Below are positions 12,501 to 25,800 of a DNA stretch of 64,000 nucleotides, one piece after another. The notes under the pieces are model-generated. The model made no database searches. It was given only the letters and a program-made list of their open reading frames with translations, and was not told where the DNA came from. This DNA is from Diphasiastrum complanatum (Eukaryota; Streptophyta; Lycopodiopsida; Lycopodiales; Lycopodiaceae): contig CM055092.1 of assembly GCA_029204225.1 (NCBI GenBank), forward strand, positions 29,066,359 to 29,130,358, in the 5' to 3' direction. Each line of letters opens with the position of its first letter. The stretch's first letter is position 1. The position numbers and the translations under genes were made by a program.

Positions 12501-15500
12501 TGCAGATACTAATGAAGTTTATGGCTGATCAATGATCCAGGAAGCCTCGAAGCCCTCTCATGCTATGTTGAAGGCAGGCCAATGGCGGAAGGAAATCGTT
12601 GAACAAAGAAAGGATTTCTAATAGAAATGTACACCCCTTCCTGAGCAGCTGAATTGGCCATGTGAGAGAAGGTGAAACCTTCAGATTCCATAAAATAAAA
12701 AAAGGAAAAAAACAAATTGTTATTCCCTCGTTGAATCGTTGGAGAGAAGTTGACCATTCTTACACCTCCCTGCTCGCGAGATGCCCTTCAATGAAGGGGA
12801 TGAAAAGGAGTTTTTTTAAAGCTTTCAGTTTTTCATTTAGGTGGTCCAATAGTAGCGAGACTGGAACCTCATTGAGCAAGTTGATTCGACCATCTTCAAG
12901 GTGTGGAGGTGGTGTCCCTAGCCAGCTCTCAAGTTTGATCTTTATCTAAAATGGTGGCAGCTTTGTGAGAAGCAAGGTTGCATCCCGATTCGAACAGGTC
13001 GATTCGAACCGGCCGGTTCGAACCGATTCTTTGAGGTTTGAACCGCCAGGCCAGGTTCGAATCGAAAAACGGTTCGAACCTTTTTTCTTCCAATTCTTCA
13101 AAAAAAAATGTCAAATATTCACTGATAGTACAGATACTTAAATTTTAATAGCTAAACAATTTCAATCTTCCTCTAAATTTACATATATCACAATTCAGGA
13201 TAATCAGATCTCTTGTGACAGTGTGACCTGTCATATCAAGATTCAAAACAGAATTTACGGAAATTAGAATGACTCTTGACATTATGACCCAAGTTTAAGA
13301 GAACTGCAGTAAGTTGAAACTTGAAAGTTCAAAGTTGTAAGTTGTAACTACTAACTTGCAACCATATCCTGGCCCAGTGGCCCCGGCCCCCTACTACCCA
13401 GGTACAAGGATCTGCTAAGTGCTCACTGGCAACTGCTTGCTAAGGAGACTCGGCACTGTGAGTGACAAGTGTGGAGTAAGTTGTAACGAGTTGGAACTTG
13501 CTAGTGGCCACTTGGAAGTTGCCAGTTGGAACTCGGGGTTTAGAAATTAGGAGCCTGGAGTATAACTGATGGTCAAGGTGATCAAAGGGAAGGCTCATCA
13601 TCTTTCACATCTTACACATTTCTTACTTCAATGTTAGATGAGCCAACATGCTATGAAGATGCTTGTAAGTCTAAAAGTTGGATGGATGATATGCAAGTAG
13701 AGTATGATGCTCTTATTGAGAATCATACTTGGGATCTTGTGGATCTTCCTCAAGGGCTCAGAGGCTAGAGCTGAATCCTGATGATAGATTATAGTTATTA
13801 GTGACCATTGACTACTTAGTACTAAGTTCTAACTACTAACTAGTGAGTCGTGACCACGGTCCACTTACTAGTCTGATACCGACTACAGTGATCAGTGATA
13901 TGGATAATGGCAGGCTGCAGCTACTAGCTAGGTACTAGGAAGAGTCTAGAGTCTAGACCCAGGATCGTACTACGTAGTACGTACGTACTAGGTACTAGGA
14001 CTGTAGATTGTAAATTGTAATTTTGTTTCAAAGTTGAAGTTTAAACTTATTTGCAAATTGCAATGTCCGGATCGGAGAAAAGAATAAACAAGGTTATGAC
14101 AATGTTTGAGAAAGCCAAAAAAATTTAGTTTAGATACTTAGATTTATCTTACATCATTCATCATTCAACATTGAAGTTTTAACATTGAACATTCTATTAT
14201 TTATATGCCATATGTAACTACTAAGTTCTAACTAGTAACTTCTAACATAATACTTTAAAATTTAAATACCAAAATCAAAATTGTAAAACTTTAAAGTTTA
14301 AACTTTAAACCTTTCAAGGAGAAACGTGAAACTTGAAACTAGATTCTAGAATCCATAATATATCATGATTCATGAATCATAACATAATAGTAAATACATA
14401 TGCCAGGTGCCTCATGAGTCCGGTCACCAACGTAATGCGCGATGTGTCTGATCATAAATCATGGTGTACATACTACACTGTAAACAGATCAAGAGTCAAT
14501 GCTCATCTAGTGACATGAACATCTACAGACTAGTAACTACAATGATCTAATGTACAATCATCTGACATCAATGAGCACTGAGCAGGCTGCAGTGAGCACT
14601 CTAAGCTCTCCTACACCTGAGTCTCCTCCCACTCGCTGGTGCTGTGGAGCCTGCTGTGGCCTCTCGAGTGGTAGGCTCAATTGCGAAATCCTCATCAGAG
14701 GCAGAGGTATGATGCCCCTCATCCTCATCCCCGCCCTCCTCGGACTCCTCATCCTCATACTCCTCCTCCTCTGAGGACTCTGACCCTGATGATGCCTCAG
14801 ACTCAGACTCAGACTCGTCCTCGGGGCTGTGAGCACGAGAGCTGCTACCCTCTCCTGCCCTCCTACTATGCTCTGCTCGAGTGACAAGCCCTGCATAGTG
14901 CACACAAAGAGGGACAAACGTGTTATTGCCTGCAAATTAGTAAATTACGATAATTAGTAACTTCGAACTTCGAAAATTTAATTCAAGACCTTAGACAATC
15001 CTAATTTCTCACCTGCACTCTGCATGGCCTCCTCATGGAGGAGTGCGTACACGTCCTCCTCTGACTGGTCTCTCGGTGGCAACTCTGGAACCTTTGCCAC
15101 ATCGATCAGATCGGGATTAACCTACGCACATGTCACAATGCACATTAAAATCAAGACAAAATTTGGAGGGCCGAGTCCCGACAAAAGTTAAAATTCCCCA
15201 CTACACCCAGTCAACGGCAACAACCATCTGCCTCAAGCCCTGATGAACTTTCAGCACTCGTTCCAGGACCAGGAACATAAATGCAAACCTGCATAGGGCA
15301 CAAGTGACAATTTCTAAGTTCTAACTTCTGACAAGAGTCAAGACAATACATGGCACATGCATCATTGCATGAAATATTTACCACTACTAACTAAACGGTA
15401 CCATTAGATATGATGGTGCAACCATACCTAGTTGAAAGTTCATAGGTGACAAGTCAGTGGACCGTGGTCACGACTCACATTGCACTGTTGCAGTGTTGCA

Positions 15501-16776
15501 CAACTTACAGGTGACAAAACAAGATGATAGATCCAAGAGGATAGATCTTAAATTGTAATTCAAATTTCATGGCAAATTTCAATGATAAATGATCATTTGA
15601 ATATTGACAAATTACAACCATGATTCATAATTCATGATTAAACATAAATAGCTAGCTGCAATTAACAAGTAATAAGTATGCATTGTGGCATGCCGCATAT
15701 TGCAATGCCACCACATGGCACAATGTATGAAAAGTTAAAACTTAATGTACAAATTACAATGTACATACTTAGTACTACATAATACATAATACATATCAAT
15801 GATCTCAGATCAATCATCATAAAGTCTTTAAAGTTTAGAGTGCATAAAATTAAAAGCAAGTAGTACGTACTGGGCCCATGCCTCCCTGAGAGGCTCTAGC
15901 TTCTGGTCAACAGAAGCCCGCTCATCAAGAAGCCCCTTCGTCCTCAGGTGCTCGCAAGATGGGCCCTGCCACACCTACCCAATCACACTCACTGCACTCA
16001 TTGCCCTCCTCCATGTCGGGGTCCTAGCCAGATGAAATGGCAGATCGCAGGTGTAGAACAACTGTTGAACGGTAACCTCTGCCTCTGCCACGGCTCTGGG
16101 AGCGAAGCTGGACACATAGTACTCCCTACCCCCCATCTGTGTAGTGCGGCCCCATCTACCTCTCCCTCTCTCAAGTGGATGATGTGGTGCCGGTATGGTC
16201 ATGGCTGGAGGTGGTGTCGAAGATCCTGCACCAGAAGGCGGGTCAGGCCGGGTACTAGGCTCTGCCTCATATGCAACTCTGTCCTCTGGGCCATGGGAAG
16301 CGAGGGGTGAGCGGATGGCAACTGGGGGGCGTGATGTGGTGGCCTCTGGGTGTGTCGTCGTGACCGCATCTCGATCTGCCAAAAAAGACAAATTTGAAAT
16401 TACAATACGATTTAGAAATTAGATGATCAATGAAATTGAAACTTCAAACTTGATGTATCATGTGAAAACTTAAAACTTGATCAATGTTTGAAGCGTAAGA
16501 GTCTTAGAGTTGAATGTTTACCTCTCGATCTGGGCCCCATCCTCGAAGGGCCAACCTCCTCCGATGCGACAAGAGTGAGTAGCGTGTCAGGAGCATGCAT
16601 GCAAGGGGCAATCTCGTACCCCCTCATACGTAACAAATGTGCCCTGATGCGTGTGGGCCCTCCAGTGTAAGACTGGTGACAGTATCTGCAAGTCCATCTC
16701 TTCGTGCCTAATGTGCCATAGGCCGCAGCGATGGTGACGTGATCCCACAAGGGATCCCTATTCCTCGGCATGGTGG

Positions 16777-16852
<76 letters not shown>

Positions 16853-19800
16853 ACTCTCTCTCTCTCACAGATCTCTCTAAGTTCTAAGTTCTAACTAGAC
16901 TCTAGTAACTACTAACTCGGACAAACTCCTAAGTTCTAAGTTCTAACTTCTAACTAAGTAGCTACCCAAGTCCCACACCCCTCTCACAATGCCCACTGCC
17001 CAGGCCCCACATTGAACCCCATCAAGATTCAACACACACAATGCAAACAATGTCACACACACACAAAATATCACACACAGTGCTAAGTGCACACACACTG
17101 ACACACACAAACACACACACACTGCACACACAGACTACAGTGCACACACACACAATCTCAGTACAGTGCACACATGTCTCACACACGCACACACACACAC
17201 ACACTCTTTCACACACAATCACTGATTCACTCACACACACTGTACACATCGATGTGTAGGAGGATCAACATGCGCGCACATTGGAGGATGTAGACCATGG
17301 GCAGGAGGAGGCAGCAGCAGGCTTTGACTTCACACACATTTCCCCTACCCCTCCTAGGCCCCAGTATGTCGATCCAGATGCAGAGACCTACGCAGAGCCA
17401 GATGACGAGACATTGGACTACCTACTGGAGACCATGTTGAGCACGGAGGGATTTTTTGATGGCAGGTCCACTCGCAGTGTACGAGCCAGGGATACTGGCA
17501 GATCTAGCAGTAGGCCCAGCCTAGCCGATCTGTATGTGCGGTTTGATCAGGAGCCAGGAGCATGTTCCCCCAGTACCTCTACCGCCCCATCGATACCTAG
17601 GGGTAGGGGTAGGGGCAGACCTCGAGGATCAGGTGTTGGATCTAGCCAGGGCATGAGTCAGTCTGCTAGAGCTACAGGCAGAGGCAAAGGCAGAGGCAGA
17701 TCTGGGCGGCTCGTGGCCCCCCTCACCAGACATTATAGAGAGTCCCGTCTTAGCCTTTGATGATGTCTCACCATAAGATTTATTTTCATAGTACTATTTT
17801 ATCAGACATGACAGGTTTCTTTTTGTATCGGATGTACAGCGGACACATAACTGTTTTATGGATGTTTTTTGCTTAATTTATGGCTCTTCCCTAAACCCTG
17901 CTCTCATTATATGACAGTTATTCTCCAGTTCCAATACGTTTCATCAAGAATGTTTCATGGTTTTTTTAAAATTTCATGGTTTTGTTGATAAATTTATGGT
18001 AGTGGGTCAGATCGTATTTTAAATGCAAAATTTAGCCGAGCACTGTAGGTTGTTCTTATTGACATGAATTCTTAGGTTAATTTTACTCCATTCCCAACAC
18101 TCCTAGTTAATTTCAAATTATTGTAGTTAATTGTTTGTTCCTAAGGAAGCGGACCCTAGGCCCGGACGCGGACGCCTCAGGGGTGCGTCCGGGTCAGGAC
18201 GCTTACGCCATTTTGCAAATTTTTTTTTTTCAAAAAATTAAAATAAAAATACAGGCCCATACCCTCACGGTCCCACATCCCCAAAATGAAATAAAAACAA
18301 TTTTCCTCCCCCAACCCCCCGAAGGATTAATTATGAGAGAGTCTCTTGCACATACTTGCACCCTCCTGTTAAAAAAAACGATAAAGGTACCTCTGAAAAT
18401 TTGAAAAAAAAATTTGCAACAAACCTAACCACTGCCCATGCCTCCCATAACTGAGATATTACCAAACAACGATGACTAATGAGTAGTCCATAAATTATTA
18501 TGAACCATAGAATCGATGAAACATTAACGATTCAGTACGGTTCTAAGAACTTTTTTGCAGGAACCGTGTGAACCGTGGCAGGTAACTAATTAATTAATTT
18601 TTTTTTCCCACCTACCACAAAAAATGGGAAATGAGGGTCCAAAACGAGCTATGAGGGGTTCTGGGGGGGGAAATTAGGATAATTAATTAATTGTTTATTT
18701 ATTTTATTTTTAGATGAACCGTATCACGGTTCAAGGAACCGTGGTACGGTTCCTGCCACGGTTCCCAAATCCCACGGTTCTAGGAACCATGGGTTCTATG
18801 TTATGAACTAAGCTCAAAAAAAAGAGAAAAAAGCGGCAAAGAAAGATCTGAAAGAGGTTTGGGATGAAGATGATGGTTTACATGGCATAGAGATTATTGG
18901 TTTAGGATTAAGGGTTAGCTTGGATGAGAACGAAAGCTTGGAGCGTGCATCAGTGACTATCTCAAAGAAGTGAATGCTCACCAGAGGATTTGGGAGAAGT
19001 GAATGCTCACCAGAAGAGTGACAAGCTCTCAAGACAGGGAACCACAAGACCTACACACTAGTATGTCTTATATGATGAGATCGGTTTTCCCCCGAATGAA
19101 CTTCAACAGCTTAGTAATTACTTATGCAAAACTATGTCATTCACTACAGGGAACCACAAGACCTACACACTACTTCAACAACCTACTAATTACTTATGGT
19201 ACAAATTCACCACGCTGCAACACGCGGTCGGAATTTTGCGTACCAACACAGTGGCTCCGAAACATCTCCAAGTTTTCAGGTCCTGACCGGACGAAATGTC
19301 CCTGAAGCCCAGTTCAACATCAAACTTCAGACGGACGTTGCGGATTGACCGTCAGTCCGTTCCTCGTCCTGTCTATTCCCACTAGTTCCTATCAAGGTTT
19401 TCCACTGGCCGAAACAGACGGCACCTGAAACAGACCCCGTTTGGATGAACGGGGCCGTCGGACGAAAAGCTGCAAAACTAGTCCATTTCGCTAGACCTAA
19501 TTGCGTTTCTCTCTCGTCGACGGGCCATTTTGACCGAACGATACTCGAATCGAGCTAGGATCGATCCCTTGGACTCGTATAGGGATCACAAACCTGTGGA
19601 CTGTATTCCAAGACCATTTTGGTCGATTCCAAATGCATTCTACACAAGTTCAAGTGTATGCTACACAAGTGCTGCTTTGATATTGAATCTGCACATACCT
19701 GTGGTGCAATGCCTATCACACACTGAGGATGCCTATCTTTGCCTTGTTTTGATGGTTATGGTTGTGGGGTTGTGGATTCAAGATATGTTAACCGTGCGAT

Positions 19801-22800
19801 TTGTTAGGGTTTAGGGTTTACGGTGTTATGTTAACTATGCCATTTGTTAGGGTGGCGGGTTTAGGGTGTTGTGTTCAATGTTGGACATGATGCATATGAT
19901 ATGAGAGACATGAAGATGTGCTGGTGTAAAACAATAGGTGCAGCATGTATAATTTCCATACTACCTCCGCTCTCTCTCTCTCTCTCTCACTCTCTCTCTT
20001 TCATCTTGCACAGAGCAAACCATTTCTAACTAACCATTTAAATTGTGCAGAGCAAACCATTTCTAACTAGCTATTCAAATTTCACAAAGCTAACCATTTG
20101 TAACCAACCATGATAAATTAGCCATGACACGAATAAACTATAAAAAAATATATACATCTCATCTGCTGCCAATGTACATGATGCTCTGTGTGTATCAATA
20201 TCTACAAGGTGCTAAAAAATCATCCCTCTGTGTGCCAGATGCATCTCCAGGGGTGTCAAATACAAAGTCTGGCTGGGAGTCTAGAGGCATCTGGGACTCC
20301 TCCAAGTCTGGGCCAACGCTTGCCAAGAGACGACTAGAAAAATCATCGGTGCGTCCCCTCTTGGCTGGCCTGCCTCTGGCTCTGCCGGAAGGAACCCTCT
20401 ATGGTACACTCCTGCCTGGGGGTCTCCCTCTGCCACGAGGGGGTCTCTGGGAAGAACCGCCTGCCTGTGATGCTCTGAGTTGTCTCTGAGCGATGTGTCT
20501 CTGGGCGGCAGCCTCTGTCCCCCTCGCAAACTCTGTCCAGCCATCATCTGAAAGGGTCCGTGTAGTGGGAGTACTGGGTGGGGCACGTGGACCATCCCCT
20601 GCAATGTCGACCGTCTCGTCTGAATCATATGTGGGCTCATCAGAGGAGGAGGGCAATGGAACGTCAGCAGGGAGGGGGGTAGGCTCCTCGGTGTCAGCAT
20701 CATCCTCGGGATCACCTCGCAAAGCACGCCGAGCGGCCTCATCTGGATCAACCTTTGGCTCTGCCTCAGGATCTGCCTCAGGATCGGCCGCTGGAACCAG
20801 GCAATCATCGGGATTGACCTACACAAGTCAATCATTCGTGAGAATAGCCGAAGCAACCGTGAGGGCATTAATCTAATTGTCTGATATAACACGAAAGCAA
20901 ACGATAGAGAGACATATACCTGCAGCAGTAGGGCGCGTACGCCTCCTGCTCTCATGTTGTCCGCGATACGTCGAACCACCCTGGTGTTGGTGTTGCAGTA
21001 CACCAAGTCATTGCATCGCTCAGTCGTGAGGCGGTTCCGCCTGTTCGTGTGAACAAGGCTGAACGCTGACCAATTTCGCTCGCACACGCAGGCAGAACAA
21101 TCCTGCATTGATTGGCAGCCACTCGAGTGAGTTGCGGCCTTATAGAGACAATGCGGATGTTGTTTGGATGAATGAGATTAGATAACATACCTGTGACAGT
21201 GCTCGGAACGCGAGCGTCCTCAGCTTTGTTTGTCCAGCGCTGTAGCTATCCCACCATGATACAAGCATAAGCATGTTCTCTCGGAGAGTAGCAAGGTCCT
21301 CGCCGAACAGCCCCAGGCAGTGCCTGAAATTGAGCAACAATGTGCGTGAGTACAATTGAGCGAGCGAAGGGAAGTTGAATTGAGCCAGCGAAAGGTAGTT
21401 GAGCGAGCGAAAGGGGGGTAGAGCAAGAGTTTACCTGTAACTCAGCCTCTGCTCCTCGAGCCTGCTGCGGAAACCAGTGTCGCTGCTGAGGAGGTGGATG
21501 TATGAGAACCAGTCCGCAAGCAACTCTGCATCGTCGTACTGCCTCTCGCTCTGAAACAGCGGATGCAGTAGGTGGGCTACACTGTGAATGGGCCGGTGAA
21601 ACTTATCCCATCGCCGCCGCCACAACCGCCTAATAGGCTGCAACCTATGGAACATACCATGTGGAGGCAACAATTACACAATTGCGTGTTGCGGCACCAA
21701 GACGAAATAGAGTGCAAATGGAAGGAAAGTTCATAAGATGGAAAAAATTATACCTGGCAGGGTCCAACTCAGAACGCTGGAGAGACTGGCCTATGCGGTC
21801 CATGAGCTCGTATATGAGGCCTGTCGTGCACCCCTCGCGATCAACGAGCCTCAGAACACAGTAGATGGGGCGCATGACGTCCATGAGCTGCTGCATATCA
21901 ACCCAGAAGGGCTCCATGAAGAGGATCTCGTGGAAGGCCAAGCCCTCCGGGGTCTGAGACAGGTCCATGGCCGTGAACTCTACAGAAGTAGCCATGCGCC
22001 GCAAATCACCCTTGAGCCGATGTAGCCGCTCGAGCATGATGAACTGGAAGGCGAAGCGGGTGCAAGCGGGCTTCTTCAAGTCAAGCCTGCATTGAAAAAC
22101 GGAATAAGAGGCACACACGAAAACTATTGGCGTGTGCAACTGAATTGTAAACGAGCCAAAAAATAAGTAGCATCTTACCTGCCGAATGTGCGGAAAAGGG
22201 CGGTGGTGTGGCGCTTGCGTGTGACGAAGTCCACAACCGCAAGTGCCCTCGTGAGAATCTCACTGACCCAAGGCAGGCGCTTGATGGAATGCAGGAGTGT
22301 GCGGCACATGGAGTCCACACAATGGAGGGGTACTCTGCCATAAGAAGCTCCCCCATACCGCAGCAGTTAAGCGCACGGTCCGTCACAACCCATCGCGAAC
22401 AGTTGATACGATTAATGCACAGCTTGGAAACACATTGCAATCAATCGAAAACTAATGAAATCTTTGTATCAACATTGCGCAGCAGTAAATGATCAAGCGA
22501 CTAATGAAAAAAATTGTACCTGGACAACGCGTTGTGGCCCGACCTCCTCTATCGCCGCGCGGATGATGTCGTATATGTACTCAGCCGTGTGCACTCTCCC
22601 TGCCTCAGAGGCATCGACGCTGCGGAGGAACATGGAACCGTAGCAGCTGGAAACAATGATGTTGATGAGTGGACGTTTACGACGATTAGTCCACCCATCA
22701 GCCACGATGGAGCAGCCGTATCTATCCCAGGCCTCCTGCAACAATGCTAGTCTCTCTTTGATGGATGCAACCCGCTCGTGGAGCAAAGGGCCGCGAAGCG

Positions 22801-25800
22801 CGTCGGCTGTGGGTGGTGTGTAGGTGGGCCCGCAGACTGCAACTTTCGAGATAGCCTCTCAAAAGATGCGGGATGAGGCCATGATAAAGAGGAGGTTCAG
22901 GTCATAGAACATCTATGCTATGGTCCTGGTGGCCTCTTTGTGCTGCCCCTCTCTGAAAGATCCCGGCATGGACATCTGTCTAGTGCCTCGGGATGTGGAT
23001 GGCTGGGAGGATGCGGATGGACGATGCGGATCTGGAGGTGGTGGCATAGGTGTAGGTGCAGAAGTCGAAGATGCGGACGGACGGTGCAGATCTGAAGGTG
23101 GTGGCACAGGCGTAGGTGCAGCAGTGGAGGCTGTGGATCCACAAGGAGTACTAGCGGAGGGGGTGGCGGTGGCGTTGGCGGAGGCGGAGGCGGGGGCGGG
23201 GGCGGGGGCGGGCGCGGTGGCGGGGGCGGAGGCAGTGGGTGCACCAGTGGAAGCGAAGTCCGCAGCATCTGTGGATGGCTCGCCGGCTGTTACGAGCTCG
23301 TAACCAGTGCCGAACCCTAGAGAACACAGATAGGTCAGATACCACAGTCAGGGTCGTGTCCAGCATACATGACCAACAGGGCAAGACAGTGTGAGTAGTG
23401 TGCCCCAGCACGGTCCATAGCCATGGCGGGCCTAACACAGCCTAGGGACCCTGTCAGCAGGATAGGGCCCCCAGTTGGGTCCCGACGTGCAGTCGGCCAC
23501 GTCAGTGCCACGTGGCCGACACTTGGCAGTAGCATGCTACCAGTCCTCACACTGGGCTAGGAGGGGCTTACTCTATATCAGGGAGTAGGCAAGGTTGGGT
23601 GGATCAGTTAGTGTTTGCCCTACTGTGGTGTTGGGATCTATTACACTGGTATCAAAGCCATCTCCATCCTAGGGAACTCAGTTTTCAGCAGTGGAGAAAG
23701 TAGCTAGATTGCTCAGAACTTCTTCAAGTTCTCAGAAAGAAATAGAGGAGGAGACTCGCTGTAGGAACTGTCTCCTACTGAGGAAATCTTGGTGGATTTA
23801 CTTGCTGGTCAGAGAGAAATTAGTTAAAATTTCTAGAGCAAGTCCAGCGCTGTAAATTTAGTCTTCATCTCTGATTTTTGCCATCACATTCAGGGAATCA
23901 GAGCGGATTTTTGAGGAGAAAGGGTGGTGCTGATCCATCGCTGAGGGATCAGAAATCTACCTCTGAAATTTCAGAGAAATCTAAGGAAATTTGAAGGGTT
24001 TTCAAACACTTTTTCTTAGCAGGGCCAGCGCTGGACAGGGAGATGAAAAATTAGTTTTTCATCACTGTTTTTGAAGATTTTTCAGTAGTTTGAACATCAA
24101 ACTAGATTGCCACAGACCAGCGACCTACTACTTGAAGTCAGATCAGAGTTTCAAGCAAGTTTTGGGGCTTGAATTTTAGAAAACTGGGCCAAACAGGTGG
24201 CTGTCCAGCCAGCGAGGGTAGGGAGACACCAAAATCAGAAATTGAAATACTTTTTGGGTCTCAAATCAGAAGTAAACGAGCCAGTTGGGTTGCAATCAGA
24301 CCAACGAGCTACTATCCTCAGAGAACCAGGAAATTTGGCACTGTTTTGAAGCTTCAAACTGGCATTTTTCGGGACAGCAGGTCTGAAATCTTGGGGAAAA
24401 GAACTGAAAGGGTTCCTCTTCATTCTTTCTTTGGAAGTACAGTCCTCAAAAACAGCTAAGTCATCTTTCCTTTCCCTTGTACAGTTGTAAATTAGTCTTT
24501 TAGACTTTTTTTTCCTTCAAGAAGTTAAGGTAGCTCTCTTTCAGTTCCAAAGATGACCACTCCTCAGGGACCTGATCAACCCCAGGAGAGAGGCTTCGAC
24601 GAACTTGAAACAGAAGCCTTGGCTTACAGAAAAGGGAAGGAACCCATGGAAGTGGAAGAACAGGAACAGTTCGCCGAAGAACTCGACGAACTGGTTACCA
24701 AGGAGCAGTTTCTCCAATTGGTAACAGAAGTGGATGAACTGAAGTTGGCATTAGCCAATTTCAAGTCCAGTGTGGACGACTCGTTCGCTGAACTCAAAAG
24801 CTTGATTTTGAGTTCCGCGAAAGGAAGCCTTCCCTCCACTTCTCAGTTATCCCCTTCTCCACTTCCATCAGTTTCGGGTGAGACTTTACGGTCTCACCCC
24901 AGTGTTTTTAAAGATTTAAAACCTCCTACTTTTAATGGGGACGAGAAGGATAGAAATGCAGATATTCTACAAACCTTCCTCAGCAAATGGAAGAACATTC
25001 ATGCTCTTAAACAGACCCCTGACCATTTGCAAGCAATTGAGGCCAGTCTTTCCTTAGGGCCTATGGCCTATAAGTGGTGGTTAAATCTCCAGGAGACTGG
25101 GCAGACTCCCCGGTCATGGAAAGCTTTTGAAGAAGCTTTCCTAAGAGAATTTCTACCAGAAAATGAACTGGATAGAGCCTGGGAAGCCTGGGAAAGAACA
25201 GTAATGGATAAATCCCTCATCCAATATGTCTCGCAGTATCGAGAAGCAATTTTAAAGATTAAAAATATGGATGACTATCAAAAAACCAGGGGATTTGTCC
25301 GTGGCCTCAAAGATGAATATAAAGTAGAGGTCCAGAGAAACTAAGTTTTTCAGCAAAATAGACCTCAGATCGGGATATCATCAAGTCCGTATAAAATCAG
25401 AAGATGTCTCGAAAACAGCTTTTAGGACTCGTCACGGTCATTATGAGTTTAAGGTGATGCCATTTGGGCTCACAAATGGTCCAGCTACCTTTATGACCTT
25501 GATGAACAGTGTCCTCAGACCATACTTGGGTAAGTTTGTAGTCGTATTTTTAGATGACATCCTCGTCTACAGCAAAACGAGGAAGGAGCATCTAAAACAC
25601 CTCAGAAAGGTGTTTCGACTGCTCAGAAAGCATAAACTTTATGCTAAACAATCCAAGTGTGAATTCTTCGTTGAAGAAGTAGCATATTTGGGTCACATTA
25701 TCTCTTCAGATGGGATTAAGATGGACCCAAATAAGGTTAAAGCCATACTCAGTTGGCTGAGACCTCAAAATATTTTGGAACTTCAAATCTTTCTTGGTTT

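Noticed and set aside
16943-17259. Cys/Val-rich small ORFs that look like secreted peptides
   Set aside because: Translations of the CA/GT microsatellite.
22918-23303. Pro-rich and Gly/Ala-rich ORFs on both strands
   Set aside because: Shadow frames of the Ala/Pro-rich linker of hAT relic 2.
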